This document shows positions 1-6,279 of a stretch of 9,149 nt of DNA, one piece after another. The notes beneath the pieces were generated by a model. The model did no database searches, was not told where the DNA came from, and saw only the letters and a program-made list of their open reading frames with translations. Each line of letters starts with the position of its first letter. Position 1 is the stretch's first letter. The position numbers and the translations under genes are program-made. The DNA comes from Gammaproteobacteria bacterium (GTDB taxonomy: Bacteria; Gemmatimonadota; Gemmatimonadetes; Longimicrobiales; Gaopeijiaceae): assembly GCA_009843625.1 (NCBI GenBank), contig VYDD01000280.1, positions 1 to 9,149 of the forward strand, in the 5' to 3' direction.

Positions 1-11
1 CGAGCGAGAGG

Positions 12-1979
12 CTACGGGCTCTGTCCACGTTCGATTCTCCCGACATCGATCGAAACGGTGTCGCCCTGCACGAGCAACGTGCCCGCGGCCGGCCAGGTGC
101 CGAGCACGGGCCCCGGGGCGTCCCAGGTCACGCGCAGCCCGGCAGTGTGCAGCCGGCGCACCGCGGAGCGCGCCGACAGGCCACGGACGTCCGGCACCAC
201 CACCTCGGTCCCCTCCCCGCTCGCCCAGGCCGCAGGCTCGGAGCCCGGGGCTTCCGCGCCGGCGAAGCGAATCACGGGGTTCTGCGGAGCGGGGCGGCGC
301 GCCGCGTGGGCGAGCACCCGCCGGTCCACGGGCGGCTGCTGGGCGGCCAGGATGCCCTCCATGGTGGCGCGGATGACCGGGGCGGCCGCCGCTCCGCCGT
401 AGTACACGCCCTCCGGACCGTTCAGCTTCACATACGCCAGCAATTGCGGATCCTCGGCCGGGAAGAAGCCGACGAAGGTGGCGAAATACTCGCCCTCGGC
501 GTAGCCGCCGTCCGCGCGGTACGCGCGACTGGTGCCGCTCTTGCCCGCCACCGCGAAGGAAGTCAGGCGTGCACGGGTTCCGGTGCCCGACTCGGTGACC
601 TCGACCAGCACCCGGCTGATGTCACGGGCCACCCCGCTTTCGACGACCCGCCGAATGAGGCGCGGGTCGGGACGCTCGATCAGCGATCCGTCGGCGGCCC
701 GCACTTCGCGGATCAGCCTGGGTGCCATCAGGCGGCCGCCGTTGGCCAGCGCGCCATACGCCATCGCGAGCTGCAGCGGGCTGACGGAGATTTCGTAGCC
801 GATCGCCAGGGAGACAGGTGACTGCAGGGACCAGTCCTCCGGCTTGCGCAGGACGCCCGAGGTCTCGCCCGGGATCGGCAGGCCGGTGGGCATGCCGAAT
901 CCGAAGTCGCGCAGCATCTCGTATTGCTGGCGGTCGGAAAGGCGGTCGGCCACCTTGGCGACGCCCACGTTGGACGATACCCGCAGCGCGTCGGCCAGCG
1001 TCATCAAGCCGCCCTTGGGGTGCACGTCGTTCAGGGTGCGCCCGGCGACATGCCAGGTGCCGTTGCCGATGTCGACGAGATCCTCCAGCGCTCCCACGTC
1101 GCTGGACAGAATCGCCGCCACCGTGAAGGGCTTGAGCGTCGACCCGGGCTCGTTGGCGGTATTGATGGCCGCGAGACCGGCCGCGTCGCCGTCCCGGATC
1201 GAGACGACCGCCAGGATCTCGCCGGTGGCCGGATCCGTCAAGAGGATGTCACCGCCGCTGGACCCCGTCGGTTCGATGGCTTCCTGAAGCTCCTCGCGGG
1301 CGATTTCCTGCAAGTCAACGTCGATTGTGAGCGAAACGCTGCCGCCCGGCACGGGCGGCCTGACCGGCACCGCGCGGCCCGGGAGTTCGACGCCGCTCGC
1401 GTCGAGAAGCGTCATCTCCTCACCCGGATGTCCGGTAAGGACCCCGTCGTAGGACTCCTCGATGCCCCCCGCGCCGCTTCCGTCCAGGATCCCGCCCAAT
1501 ACACCCGCAACCAGGTCTCCGTGCGGCCGAAAGCGCTCGTAGTCGCGTCCCAGGTATACGCCCCGGATGTCCTCCAGTCCGGCGCGCACGGTGGTTGGAT
1601 AGCGGCCCGGAATGACGACCCACGCCTCATCGGAACTCGTGCGCCGCCGCGCCTCGGAAGGCGACAGGCCCAATACGGACTGGAGCGCGGAGCTCGCCTC
1701 GGCCGCGAAGCCGTTCTCGTCGCGCCTCAGTTCGCCCGGCGCCAGGCCCACTTCCACCACCTCCCGGCTCTGGGCCAGCAGGACGCCGTCCCGGTCCAGG
1801 ATGGAGCCGCGGATGGACGGAACCGGGCGTGACATCTGGTGCTGTTCGGCCGACCGCTGGCGCCACTCGGCGTTCTCCACCTGCAGCATGGCGGCGCGCC
1901 CGACGACGGTGCCGGCCGATACCAGCCAGCCAATGAGGATCAGCCGCCGGGGCCATTGCGATCTTTGCGGAAGCCTCAT
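12..1979 (-). CDS. ftsI: FtsI/PBP3-like septal peptidoglycan transpeptidase with a C-terminal PASTA domain
   Basis: A 655-residue class B penicillin-binding protein that would cross-link septal peptidoglycan in the periplasm as part of the divisome. A short cytoplasmic tail precedes one membrane segment at about residues 13-33. The PBP dimerisation domain starts at RGSILDRDG (57-65). The transpeptidase domain carries the three active-site motifs: STLK with nucleophile Ser280, SSN at 335-337 and KSGT at 480-483; the late motif YYGGAAAAPV is at 526-535. A single PASTA domain follows at about 593-647 (VVVPDVRGLSARSAVRRL), as in SpoVD/PBP2x-type proteins and unlike E. coli FtsI. The start ATG overlaps the ftsL stop as ATGA, with GGGAG seven bases upstream inside ftsL, which fixes the start and implies coupling. 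The TAG stop lies 11 bases from the window edge, so the gene is complete. The family call is certain; its septal role rests on its dcw position. Confidence 0.96.
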   Translation of the reverse strand: MRLPQRSQWPRRLILIGWLVSAGTVVGRAAMLQVENAEWRQRSAEQHQMSRPVPSIRGSILDRDGVLLAQSREVVEVGLAPGELRRDENGFAAEASSALQSVLGLSPSEARRRTSSDEAWVVIPGRYPTTVRAGLEDIRGVYLGRDYERFRPHGDLVAGVLGGILDGSGAGGIEESYDGVLTGHPGEEMTLLDASGVELPGRAVPVRPPVPGGSVSLTIDVDLQEIAREELQEAIEPTGSSGGDILLTDPATGEILAVVSIRDGDAAGLAAINTANEPGSTLKPFTVAAILSSDVGALEDLVDIGNGTWHVAGRTLNDVHPKGGLMTLADALRVSSNVGVAKVADRLSDRQQYEMLRDFGFGMPTGLPIPGETSGVLRKPEDWSLQSPVSLAIGYEISVSPLQLAMAYGALANGGRLMAPRLIREVRAADGSLIERPDPRLIRRVVESGVARDISRVLVEVTESGTGTRARLTSFAVAGKSGTSRAYRADGGYAEGEYFATFVGFFPAEDPQLLAYVKLNGPEGVYYGGAAAAPVIRATMEGILAAQQPPVDRRVLAHAARRPAPQNPVIRFAGAEAPGSEPAAWASGEGTEVVVPDVRGLSARSAVRRLHTAGLRVTWDAPGPVLGTWPAAGTLLVQGDTVSIDVGRIERGQSP

Positions 1980-2260
1980 GGGTTCACTCCCGACAGGTAG
2001 ACGATTTCATCGGCGGCCGGATTGTGCATGCCCAGACGCTCGCGCGCTTCCGGGACCACCCGGCCCCGGCTCTCCAGATACTGGATCTCCCCGAGCAGGT
2101 CTTTGCGGACCGCCGACACCACCTCGATCTCCTGACCCAGATCGTGCAGCTCCTCCAGTACCTCCAAGGCTCGCATCTGGCGCCATGTGACCACGCTGAG
2201 CGAGGCCAGCAGGGCTCCTATCGCGATCGCCACCCGCTTCGAGTCGCTCATCCGTCTCAC
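1976..2260 (-). CDS. ftsL: FtsL-like bitopic cell division protein
   Basis: A 94-residue FtsL/DivIC-type protein. A basic cytoplasmic N-terminus (MRRMSDSKR) leads into one membrane helix at about residues 10-26 (VAIAIGALLASLSVVTW). A heptad-like coiled coil follows at about 30-64, then the conserved tail ARERLGMHNPAADEIVYL (72-89). FtsL forms a complex with FtsB and FtsQ and activates the FtsW-FtsI synthase. I chose the GTG at 2260 because it overlaps the rsmH stop as GTGA and has GGAGG eight bases upstream. A longer frame from a GTG at 2275 would put that GGAGG inside the gene, and the ATG at 2251 is 17 bases from it. The stop overlaps the ftsI start by four bases. FtsL sequences diverge strongly, so the call rests on topology, the tail motif and position between rsmH and ftsI. 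Confidence 0.87.
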   Translation of the reverse strand: MRRMSDSKRVAIAIGALLASLSVVTWRQMRALEVLEELHDLGQEIEVVSAVRKDLLGEIQYLESRGRVVPEARERLGMHNPAADEIVYLSGVNP

Positions 2261-3216
2261 GATGTCTTCCTCCACGCGCGCAGGCGCGCGCTCCGGGCAC
2301 GGGGATTCGCCGCGGTTTCAGCTGGAGCGGGCCGCACCGGACGGCGCGCGAGCGTCTCTCCAGCAGCCCGGCCGGCGCAGACGCACACCGGGAGCGCGGG
2401 GGGACAGGTGCAGTCGCGGCTCCACTCGCGGAACCGGTTCTTGACTTCGCGATCCTCGAGCGAGTGATAGGAGATCACCGCCATCCGTCCGCCCGCGTCC
2501 AGGATGTCGCGCAGGGTGTCGAGGCCTTCCCGCAGCGCACCCAGCTCGTCGTTCACCTCCAGGCGCAGCGCCTGGAAGACGCGCGCCTTGTCGCGAGGCG
2601 CCGGCGACCGTCCCATCGCGGCGCGCAACGCTCCCACGAGATCGTCGCTGACGGCAAACGGGCGCGTCCTCCGCCGCCGCACGATCCGCCGCGCCAGCCT
2701 GTGCGCCCCGCGATGCTCGCCCAGCTCCCGAAAGACACGTGCCAGATCTCCTTCGTCGTAGCTGTTGAGCACGTCGGCGGCGCTCGGCGTGCGCGCATCG
2801 CTTCCGTCCATGCGCATGTCCAGCGGCACCCCGCGGCGGAACGCGAACCCCCGCCGGTCGTGATCCAGCTGCCGCGAGCTCACGCCCAGGTCGAGCAGCA
2901 CCCCGCTCACGGCGCCCTCCTCGAGTGCAGGGGCGCGCGCGGCGTGGCGGAAGTCGGAGAGAAGGAAGCGTACCCGGTCACCGAAGGGCGCGAGGGTCCG
3001 TTCGGCCTCTGCGAGCGCTCCCGGATCGCGGTCCACCGCGACCAGGTGGACCCCGGGAGCCCGCTCCAGGATCGCGCGCGCGTGCCCTCCGCCTCCCACG
3101 GTGCCGTCCACGAACAGCCCGCCGCGCTCGGGCTCGAGAAGCGCGAGCACTTCCCGCACCAGCACCGGCGTGTGATAGTCCTGGACGCCGTGATCATCGT
3201 CCGCTCGCCTCCGCAC
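2257..3216 (-). CDS. rsmH: 16S rRNA (cytosine(1402)-N(4))-methyltransferase RsmH
   Basis: A 319-residue SAM-dependent methyltransferase (formerly MraW) that modifies N4 of C1402 in the 16S rRNA decoding centre. The N-terminus has the family motif YHTPVLVREVL (14-24), followed by the SAM-binding loop VDGTVGGGGHARAIL (36-50). Further family blocks are GVLLDLGVSSRQLD (105-118) with RGFAF, LRLEVNDEL (218-226), VISYHSLEDREVKNRF (247-262) and NPRARSARLRA (304-314). A cysteine cluster CTCPPALPVCVC lies at 269-280. The frame is open upstream to a position inside mraZ, but homology begins near residue 14, so I chose the GTG at 3216, seven bases after the mraZ stop; there is no strong Shine-Dalgarno site, so coupling to mraZ is likely. 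The ATG at 3197 is out of frame. The stop overlaps the ftsL start. Family certain; exact start moderately sure. Confidence 0.94.
   Translation of the reverse strand: MRRRADDDHGVQDYHTPVLVREVLALLEPERGGLFVDGTVGGGGHARAILERAPGVHLVAVDRDPGALAEAERTLAPFGDRVRFLLSDFRHAARAPALEEGAVSGVLLDLGVSSRQLDHDRRGFAFRRGVPLDMRMDGSDARTPSAADVLNSYDEGDLARVFRELGEHRGAHRLARRIVRRRRTRPFAVSDDLVGALRAAMGRSPAPRDKARVFQALRLEVNDELGALREGLDTLRDILDAGGRMAVISYHSLEDREVKNRFREWSRDCTCPPALPVCVCAGRAAGETLARRPVRPAPAETAANPRARSARLRAWRKTS
2269..2273 (-). promoter_or_regulatory. Shine-Dalgarno site that sets the ftsL start
   Basis: The coding strand reads GGAGG here, inside the last codons of rsmH and eight bases before the GTG at 2260. It is the main reason to prefer that start over the GTG at 2275 or the ATG at 2251. 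It also implies that ftsL translation begins where ribosomes finish rsmH. Confidence 0.7.
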
Positions 3217-3223
3217 GCGCCGC

Positions 3224-3655
3224 TCATCCGAAGATCTTGTGCACGAACTCGGAGGCGTCGGGCGCGCCGTCCTCGAGATGCGCATCGAAGAGTCCAGGGT
3301 TCCAGATCTCGATCCGGTCCAGTGAGCCCACCACGAGCACCTCGCCTTCCAGGGAAGCCGCCTCTTGCAGCCATCCGGGAATCAGAAACCGACCGAGCTT
3401 GTCGGGCGTGACCTCGACCGCGAACGAGGTGATGCGGCGCACGAACGCGTCGGCATCGCGATCCGAGCGCCGGTATTCCATGAGGCGGTCCTGAATCGTC
3501 TCCCACGCCGCGCCGGGGAACAGGGCCAACGCGGGAGCCTGATACTGGAGCAGCACGAGAGATCCGTCCCCGGCGGCACGCCGCAGCGGAACCGGCAGAC
3601 TCAGACGACCCTTGTCGTCGAGACGTTTCTCGTAGCGCCCCAGAAAGCCGTTCAC
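3224..3655 (-). CDS. mraZ: MraZ, transcriptional regulator of the division and cell wall operon
   Basis: A 143-residue protein of the usual MraZ length, with the two tandem SpoVT/AbrB-like half-repeats of the family: DDKGRLSLP at residues 13-21 and DKLGRFLIP at 85-93. The second half also has the typical IEIWNP block (116-121). MraZ forms a ring-shaped oligomer that binds direct repeats in its own promoter and regulates the dcw operon. The start is GTG at 3655, giving MNGFLGRYEKRLDDKGR, which lines up with known MraZ N-termini. The frame is open to 3832 but has no plausible start nearer, and the extra residues do not resemble the family. There is no Shine-Dalgarno site: the 45 bases upstream are pyrimidine-rich and filled by the phased repeat array, so a leaderless or very short-leader mRNA is possible. 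First gene of the operon, 7 bases before rsmH. Confidence 0.95.
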   Translation of the reverse strand: MNGFLGRYEKRLDDKGRLSLPVPLRRAAGDGSLVLLQYQAPALALFPGAAWETIQDRLMEYRRSDRDADAFVRRITSFAVEVTPDKLGRFLIPGWLQEAASLEGEVLVVGSLDRIEIWNPGLFDAHLEDGAPDASEFVHKIFG

Positions 3656-3656
3656 G

Positions 3657-3700
3657 GTGGTCGATTGTGGGCTAAAGTGGATGATTGTGGAGACTGGGGG
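3657..3700 (+). promoter_or_regulatory. Predicted MraZ operator: GTGG boxes in exact 10-bp phase
   Basis: On the plus strand GTGG occurs at 3657, 3667, 3677 and 3687, with a degenerate fifth box GGGG at 3697. Each step is exactly 10 bp, about one helical turn, which would put all boxes on one face of the DNA. The third box sits in TAAAGTGG, matching the AAAGTG-type motif reported for Mycoplasma MraZ, and the second contains TGGG as in the E. coli repeats. The array ends one base before the mraZ start codon. The sequence and spacing are seen directly; binding by MraZ is inferred from the family and from the position. The boxes read GTGG on the strand opposite to mraZ. I found no convincing -35/-10 pair around it. 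Confidence 0.82.
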
Positions 3701-3782
3701 GAAACCTAAGGAGGTCAATGGGGAACGCGCAAGCCCAGGGGGCGAACAAAACCACACCGCGGCGAACGCGGGGAGGCGCCGT

Positions 3783-3794
3783 CCTGAATTCAGG
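3783..3794. other. Perfect 12-bp palindrome between terminator and mraZ promoter region
   Basis: CCTGAATTCAGG is a perfect palindrome two bases from the T-tract of the upstream terminator. It could be a small regulator site or chance. I see no second copy in the window. Confidence 0.3.
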
Positions 3795-3796
3795 GC

Positions 3797-3830
3797 AAAA
3801 AAAAGGCGCCGCGGACGAATCCGCGGCGCC
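3797..3830 (-). terminator. Strong intrinsic terminator after the TPR gene
   Basis: The arms 3805-3815 (GGCGCCGCGGA) and 3820-3830 pair perfectly over 11 bp around a CGAA loop. On the minus strand the stem is followed at once by eight T residues (A8 on the plus strand, 3797-3804). It lies 26 bases after the TPR gene stop and insulates the dcw operon from upstream transcription. The plus strand has no T-tract on the other side, so it acts in one direction. The remaining bases from here to the mraZ start hold only the small palindrome and the phased operator. Confidence 0.93.
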
Positions 3831-3856
3831 ATGGCTACGAGCGGGGCGTCCTGGCG

Positions 3857-5590
3857 CTACTCCCCTCCCCCGCGCCGGATGATGGCGTCCTGAATGTCGA
3901 CGTAGGTCTGCGCCGCGCCGAGAATCTCGGTCAGGTTGATCGAGTCCACGGTAGCGGCGTAAGCACGGCCGAGCTCAAACAGTTGGAGGGCTTGCTGGAA
4001 GATCGGCAGGGACTGGCGGGCCGAATCGATGGTGTTGGGCTCCTGGACCGAAAGGCCGTGGTTGTAGAGCGACCACCCGTGCCAGAAGTTCAATTGCGAG
4101 GCCATCTGCTCGGATACCTCGAACTCGCTCTTGGCGGTCTCGAGAATGTTGGCCGCGAAGGTGAACTGCTGAACCTGCACGCCGTCGTTGTACGCCTTCC
4201 CGAACAGCAGGTTCGCCATCATGTCCGCGGACTGTTCGCCGCGCTCCACGGCTTCCTTGAGGAACGCGATAGCCTCGTCGACCTCATCGGCCTCCAGGAG
4301 CCAGCTTCCCTGCCGGGCGGACAGGTTCGGGTAGTCCGGATCGGCTCCCTTGGCGCTCTCGAGCGCCGCAATCGCCTCTTCCAGACGGTCGTTGCGCTGC
4401 AGGGCGTCGGCCAGCCGTGACCAGAGCGAGGCCTCCTGAGGGTGCACCTGCACCGCACGCTGGGCGAAGTCGACGGCGTCCGCATCGCCGAGCTGCATGT
4501 AGGCGGCGATGACGTTGGACAACTGGGCGGGCGTGGTCTCCGCGCCACGGTCGTCGAAGACGCGGGTATACGCTTCGATGGCCCTCCGGTAAAGCATCTC
4601 GACCTCGGCGTTGGGTTCGCTCTGGCCCTCCATCGCGCGGCCTGCGGCCGTGAAGGCAAAGCCGCCCAGTTGCTGCCACAGGTCGACGTTGGTGTCATCC
4701 ATGGCGATGCCCTCCTCGATGAGGGTCATCGCGCCCCTTGGATTTCCTGCGGTCGCGAGCTCGTACGCCACGTTCATGCGAACGGCCGCGTTACCCGGGT
4801 TGAGTTCGAGATAAGCGGAGTAGTGCTGCAGGGACTCGTCATCCATGCCGAATTCGGCGGAGAGCATCCCGGCGAACTGGAGCGCGTTCTCGTTGAAGGG
4901 GTTGAGGTCGAGCACGCGCATCATTTCGTCCAGACCTTCCTGACGATCACCCAACTCCATCACGGCTCGGGCGCGGGCGTAACGCGAACCCTCCGAACTG
5001 GGGTTGCCCTCGATCGCCCGGTCGCAGTTCTGGAGGGCGTTGGCCCACTGCTGGCTGCCGAAGTACTCCTGGCAGATGGCCGCAAAGCGCAACTGCTCCA
5101 CGTATCCGTCGAAAACGCCGAAGATGTGTTGCGCGGCGAGTTCGTCGCCATCGTCATCCGGAACGGTGAAATCGTCTACCGTGAAGGTCTCTCCGGATGC
5201 CACGCTCACGAACTGGATGTCCATGATGGTCCAGTCGTCCCGTCCCTCCGTGTAGTTCGCGCACATGACCAGCTCGGCGTTGATCTGGGTCGCGAGCTGG
5301 CGCGAGCGGATGCAGTTCAGGTCGTCGCGGTCGATGTCGAACTGACGCATGGCGTCGCGGATTTCGTTGCGCTCGACCGGCTCGTGGGTGGGCAGCTGGT
5401 TGATGAGGTCGCGAAGCTCTTCGGCCACGTCCTCTCCGAAGCCCCGGCCGGTGTCCTCTCCCGGGAAGAGGTCGGGGATCATGACCCTGAAGCGTCCCTG
5501 CACTTCCTGTTGCGCCGACGCGAGCGCCGGGAACAAGAGCGCCGCAAGCAACGCGACTCCCAGCCGGGGGAATGCCAACCTGAAGAACAT
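3857..5590 (-). CDS. Secreted TPR-repeat protein with a CsgG/TolB-like N-terminal domain
   Basis: A 577-residue exported protein of unknown role. Residues 1-26 form a Sec signal peptide (hydrophobic core about 10-23, likely cleavage ASA/QQ). Residues about 33-165 resemble the alpha/beta fold of CsgG/FlgO/TolB N-terminal domains: RVMIPDL, then GFGEDVAEELRDLINQL, a short IRDAMRQF helix, INAELVMCANY and a strand pair with ASGETFTVDDF. From about 170 to 450 there are tandem TPR helices, for example YFGSQQWANALQNCDRAIEGNP, LQHYSAYLELNPGNAAV, AVDFAQRAVQVHPQEASLW and DEAIAFLKEAVERG. Four cysteines (93, 110, 173, 189) could form disulfides in the periplasm. I chose ATG 5590 over the longer frame to 5641 because the signal peptide starts there, GGAG and AGGAG lie just upstream, and a promoter sits at 5631-5658. 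It appears monocistronic. It probably acts as a periplasmic or outer-membrane scaffold. Confidence 0.88.
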   Translation of the reverse strand: MFFRLAFPRLGVALLAALLFPALASAQQEVQGRFRVMIPDLFPGEDTGRGFGEDVAEELRDLINQLPTHEPVERNEIRDAMRQFDIDRDDLNCIRSRQLATQINAELVMCANYTEGRDDWTIMDIQFVSVASGETFTVDDFTVPDDDGDELAAQHIFGVFDGYVEQLRFAAICQEYFGSQQWANALQNCDRAIEGNPSSEGSRYARARAVMELGDRQEGLDEMMRVLDLNPFNENALQFAGMLSAEFGMDDESLQHYSAYLELNPGNAAVRMNVAYELATAGNPRGAMTLIEEGIAMDDTNVDLWQQLGGFAFTAAGRAMEGQSEPNAEVEMLYRRAIEAYTRVFDDRGAETTPAQLSNVIAAYMQLGDADAVDFAQRAVQVHPQEASLWSRLADALQRNDRLEEAIAALESAKGADPDYPNLSARQGSWLLEADEVDEAIAFLKEAVERGEQSADMMANLLFGKAYNDGVQVQQFTFAANILETAKSEFEVSEQMASQLNFWHGWSLYNHGLSVQEPNTIDSARQSLPIFQQALQLFELGRAYAATVDSINLTEILGAAQTYVDIQDAIIRRGGGE

Positions 5591-5630
5591 CGCTCCTAAC
5601 TCCGCCAAGGTTACCCGGAAAGCTATGCAA

Positions 5631-5658
5631 ACTATACCCACGCGCGGGAGACGGTCAA
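5631..5658 (-). promoter_or_regulatory. Sigma70-type promoter for the TPR gene
   Basis: The minus strand reads TTGACC (5658-5653), a 16-base spacer, then TATAGT (5636-5631); each hexamer matches the consensus at five of six positions. Transcription would begin near 5624, leaving a leader of about 34 bases before the ATG at 5590. The -35 box lies within GGTCAACCGACC, which has 4-bp inverted arms that a repressor could use. Confidence 0.72.
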
Positions 5659-5683
5659 CCGACCCCGAAATACAAAGGGGGCG

Positions 5684-5702
5684 TTGACACGCAGCGCGTC
5701 AA
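5684..5702. promoter_or_regulatory. 19-bp near-perfect palindrome upstream of the TPR promoter
   Basis: TTGACACGCAGCGCGTCAA has eight of nine arm positions complementary around a central A. It lies about 25 bp upstream of the -35 box of the TPR promoter and 70 bp after the thioesterase stop, in a 184-base spacer. Its size suits a dimeric regulator. As minus-strand RNA it also folds into an 8-bp stem (one G-U pair, 3-base loop), followed only by a broken T-rich run, so it could instead be a weak terminator for the thioesterase gene. I see nothing else in this spacer besides the promoter. Confidence 0.45.
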
Positions 5703-5774
5703 GAGCGAACCGGATTGGCCATCGGAGCCCCGCCGGCACGGTGTTCGATTTTTCCTGTAACCCGGGCGGGCGCG

Positions 5775-6197
5775 TCAGGATCCCCGCCGGGCGGGAAGCG
5801 GCCCCTCATGGGCGCGAATGCGTTCGGCGAGTTCGGGCGGAATCCGCTGGCTCGCCCCGGCGCCATAGTCGTACATCACCTGCACGGTGCTGCCCGAAAC
5901 CAGCAGCCCCCCCTCGCCTGATCGCACCTCGTATTCCATGACGAAGTGCTTCTTGCCGAGAACGGATACTCGCGCGCCTACGGTGAGGCGGTCGGGGTAG
6001 AGCACACGGGCGTGATATCGGATGCGGGCCTCGGCGAGGATGTAGTCCACATCTTCCGGCGTGCGGCGCCCGGCAATCTCCCGCCAGTAGGCGGCGCGTG
6101 CCTCCTCGAAGTAGGAGAGCGCCCTGGAGTGATGGGCGTGGCCGCCCACGTCGATGTCCTGGAACCGGACCTGAACCGGGTGCTGGAAGCGAAACAC
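5775..6197 (-). CDS. Hotdog-fold acyl-CoA thioesterase (4HBT/YbgC-like)
   Basis: A 140-residue protein of the 4-hydroxybenzoyl-CoA thioesterase family, which hydrolyses acyl-CoA or acyl-ACP thioesters in the cytoplasm; the substrate cannot be told from sequence. The N-terminus holds the family block VRFQDIDVGGHAHHSRALSYFEEAR (residues 10-34 in two halves). Asp16 corresponds to the catalytic Asp17 of the Pseudomonas enzyme, and His20 and Glu31/Glu32 sit at the usual conserved positions. Strands such as RIRYHARVLYPDRLTVGARV and KKHFVMEYEV complete the single hotdog domain. The start is GTG at 6197; an in-frame TGA nine bases upstream rules out a longer form. GGAGG lies 12 bases before it, somewhat far. 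A strong stem-loop separates it from the DUF4097 gene, so co-transcription is possible but not certain. Confidence 0.9.
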   Translation of the reverse strand: MFRFQHPVQVRFQDIDVGGHAHHSRALSYFEEARAAYWREIAGRRTPEDVDYILAEARIRYHARVLYPDRLTVGARVSVLGKKHFVMEYEVRSGEGGLLVSGSTVQVMYDYGAGASQRIPPELAERIRAHEGPLPARRGS

Positions 6198-6231
6198 CCG
6201 CCGTCAGCGCCTCCGACGGACCGCGGACGCG

Positions 6232-6270
6232 AACATCCCCGGCCCGGCAACCTTCCGGGACGGGGATGTT
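6232..6270 (-). other. Intercistronic stem-loop between the DUF4097 and thioesterase genes
   Basis: AACATCCCCG (6232-6241) and CGGGGATGTT (6261-6270) are perfect 10-bp inverted arms. Past one G/A mismatch they continue as CCCGG (6243-6247) with CCGGG (6255-6259), giving about 15 paired bases and a 7-base loop. It begins 9 bases after the DUF4097 stop. No T-tract follows on either strand, so it does not look like a normal intrinsic terminator. An mRNA 3' stabiliser, a partial or Rho-linked attenuator, or a protein-binding inverted repeat are all possible. Confidence 0.6.
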
Positions 6271-6279
6271 GTCTCGATT

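Noticed and set aside
924..1832. Open plus-strand frame of 302 codons opposite ftsI, and smaller ones nearby
   Set aside because: It lies wholly antisense to a clear FtsI, has no recognisable domain, and long antisense frames are expected in GC-rich coding DNA.
3661..3720. TTGACC (3719-3714) and CACAAT words upstream of mraZ as a sigma70 promoter
   Set aside because: No pair has both acceptable hexamers and a 16-18 base spacer, so I do not assign a promoter; the transcription start must lie between the terminator and the mraZ start codon but cannot be placed.
4442..5599. Open plus-strand frame of 385 codons opposite the TPR gene
   Set aside because: Rich in His, Val, Glu and Leu in the way reverse complements of acidic GC-rich genes are; no ribosome site or family match; the minus strand has signal peptide, promoter and terminator.
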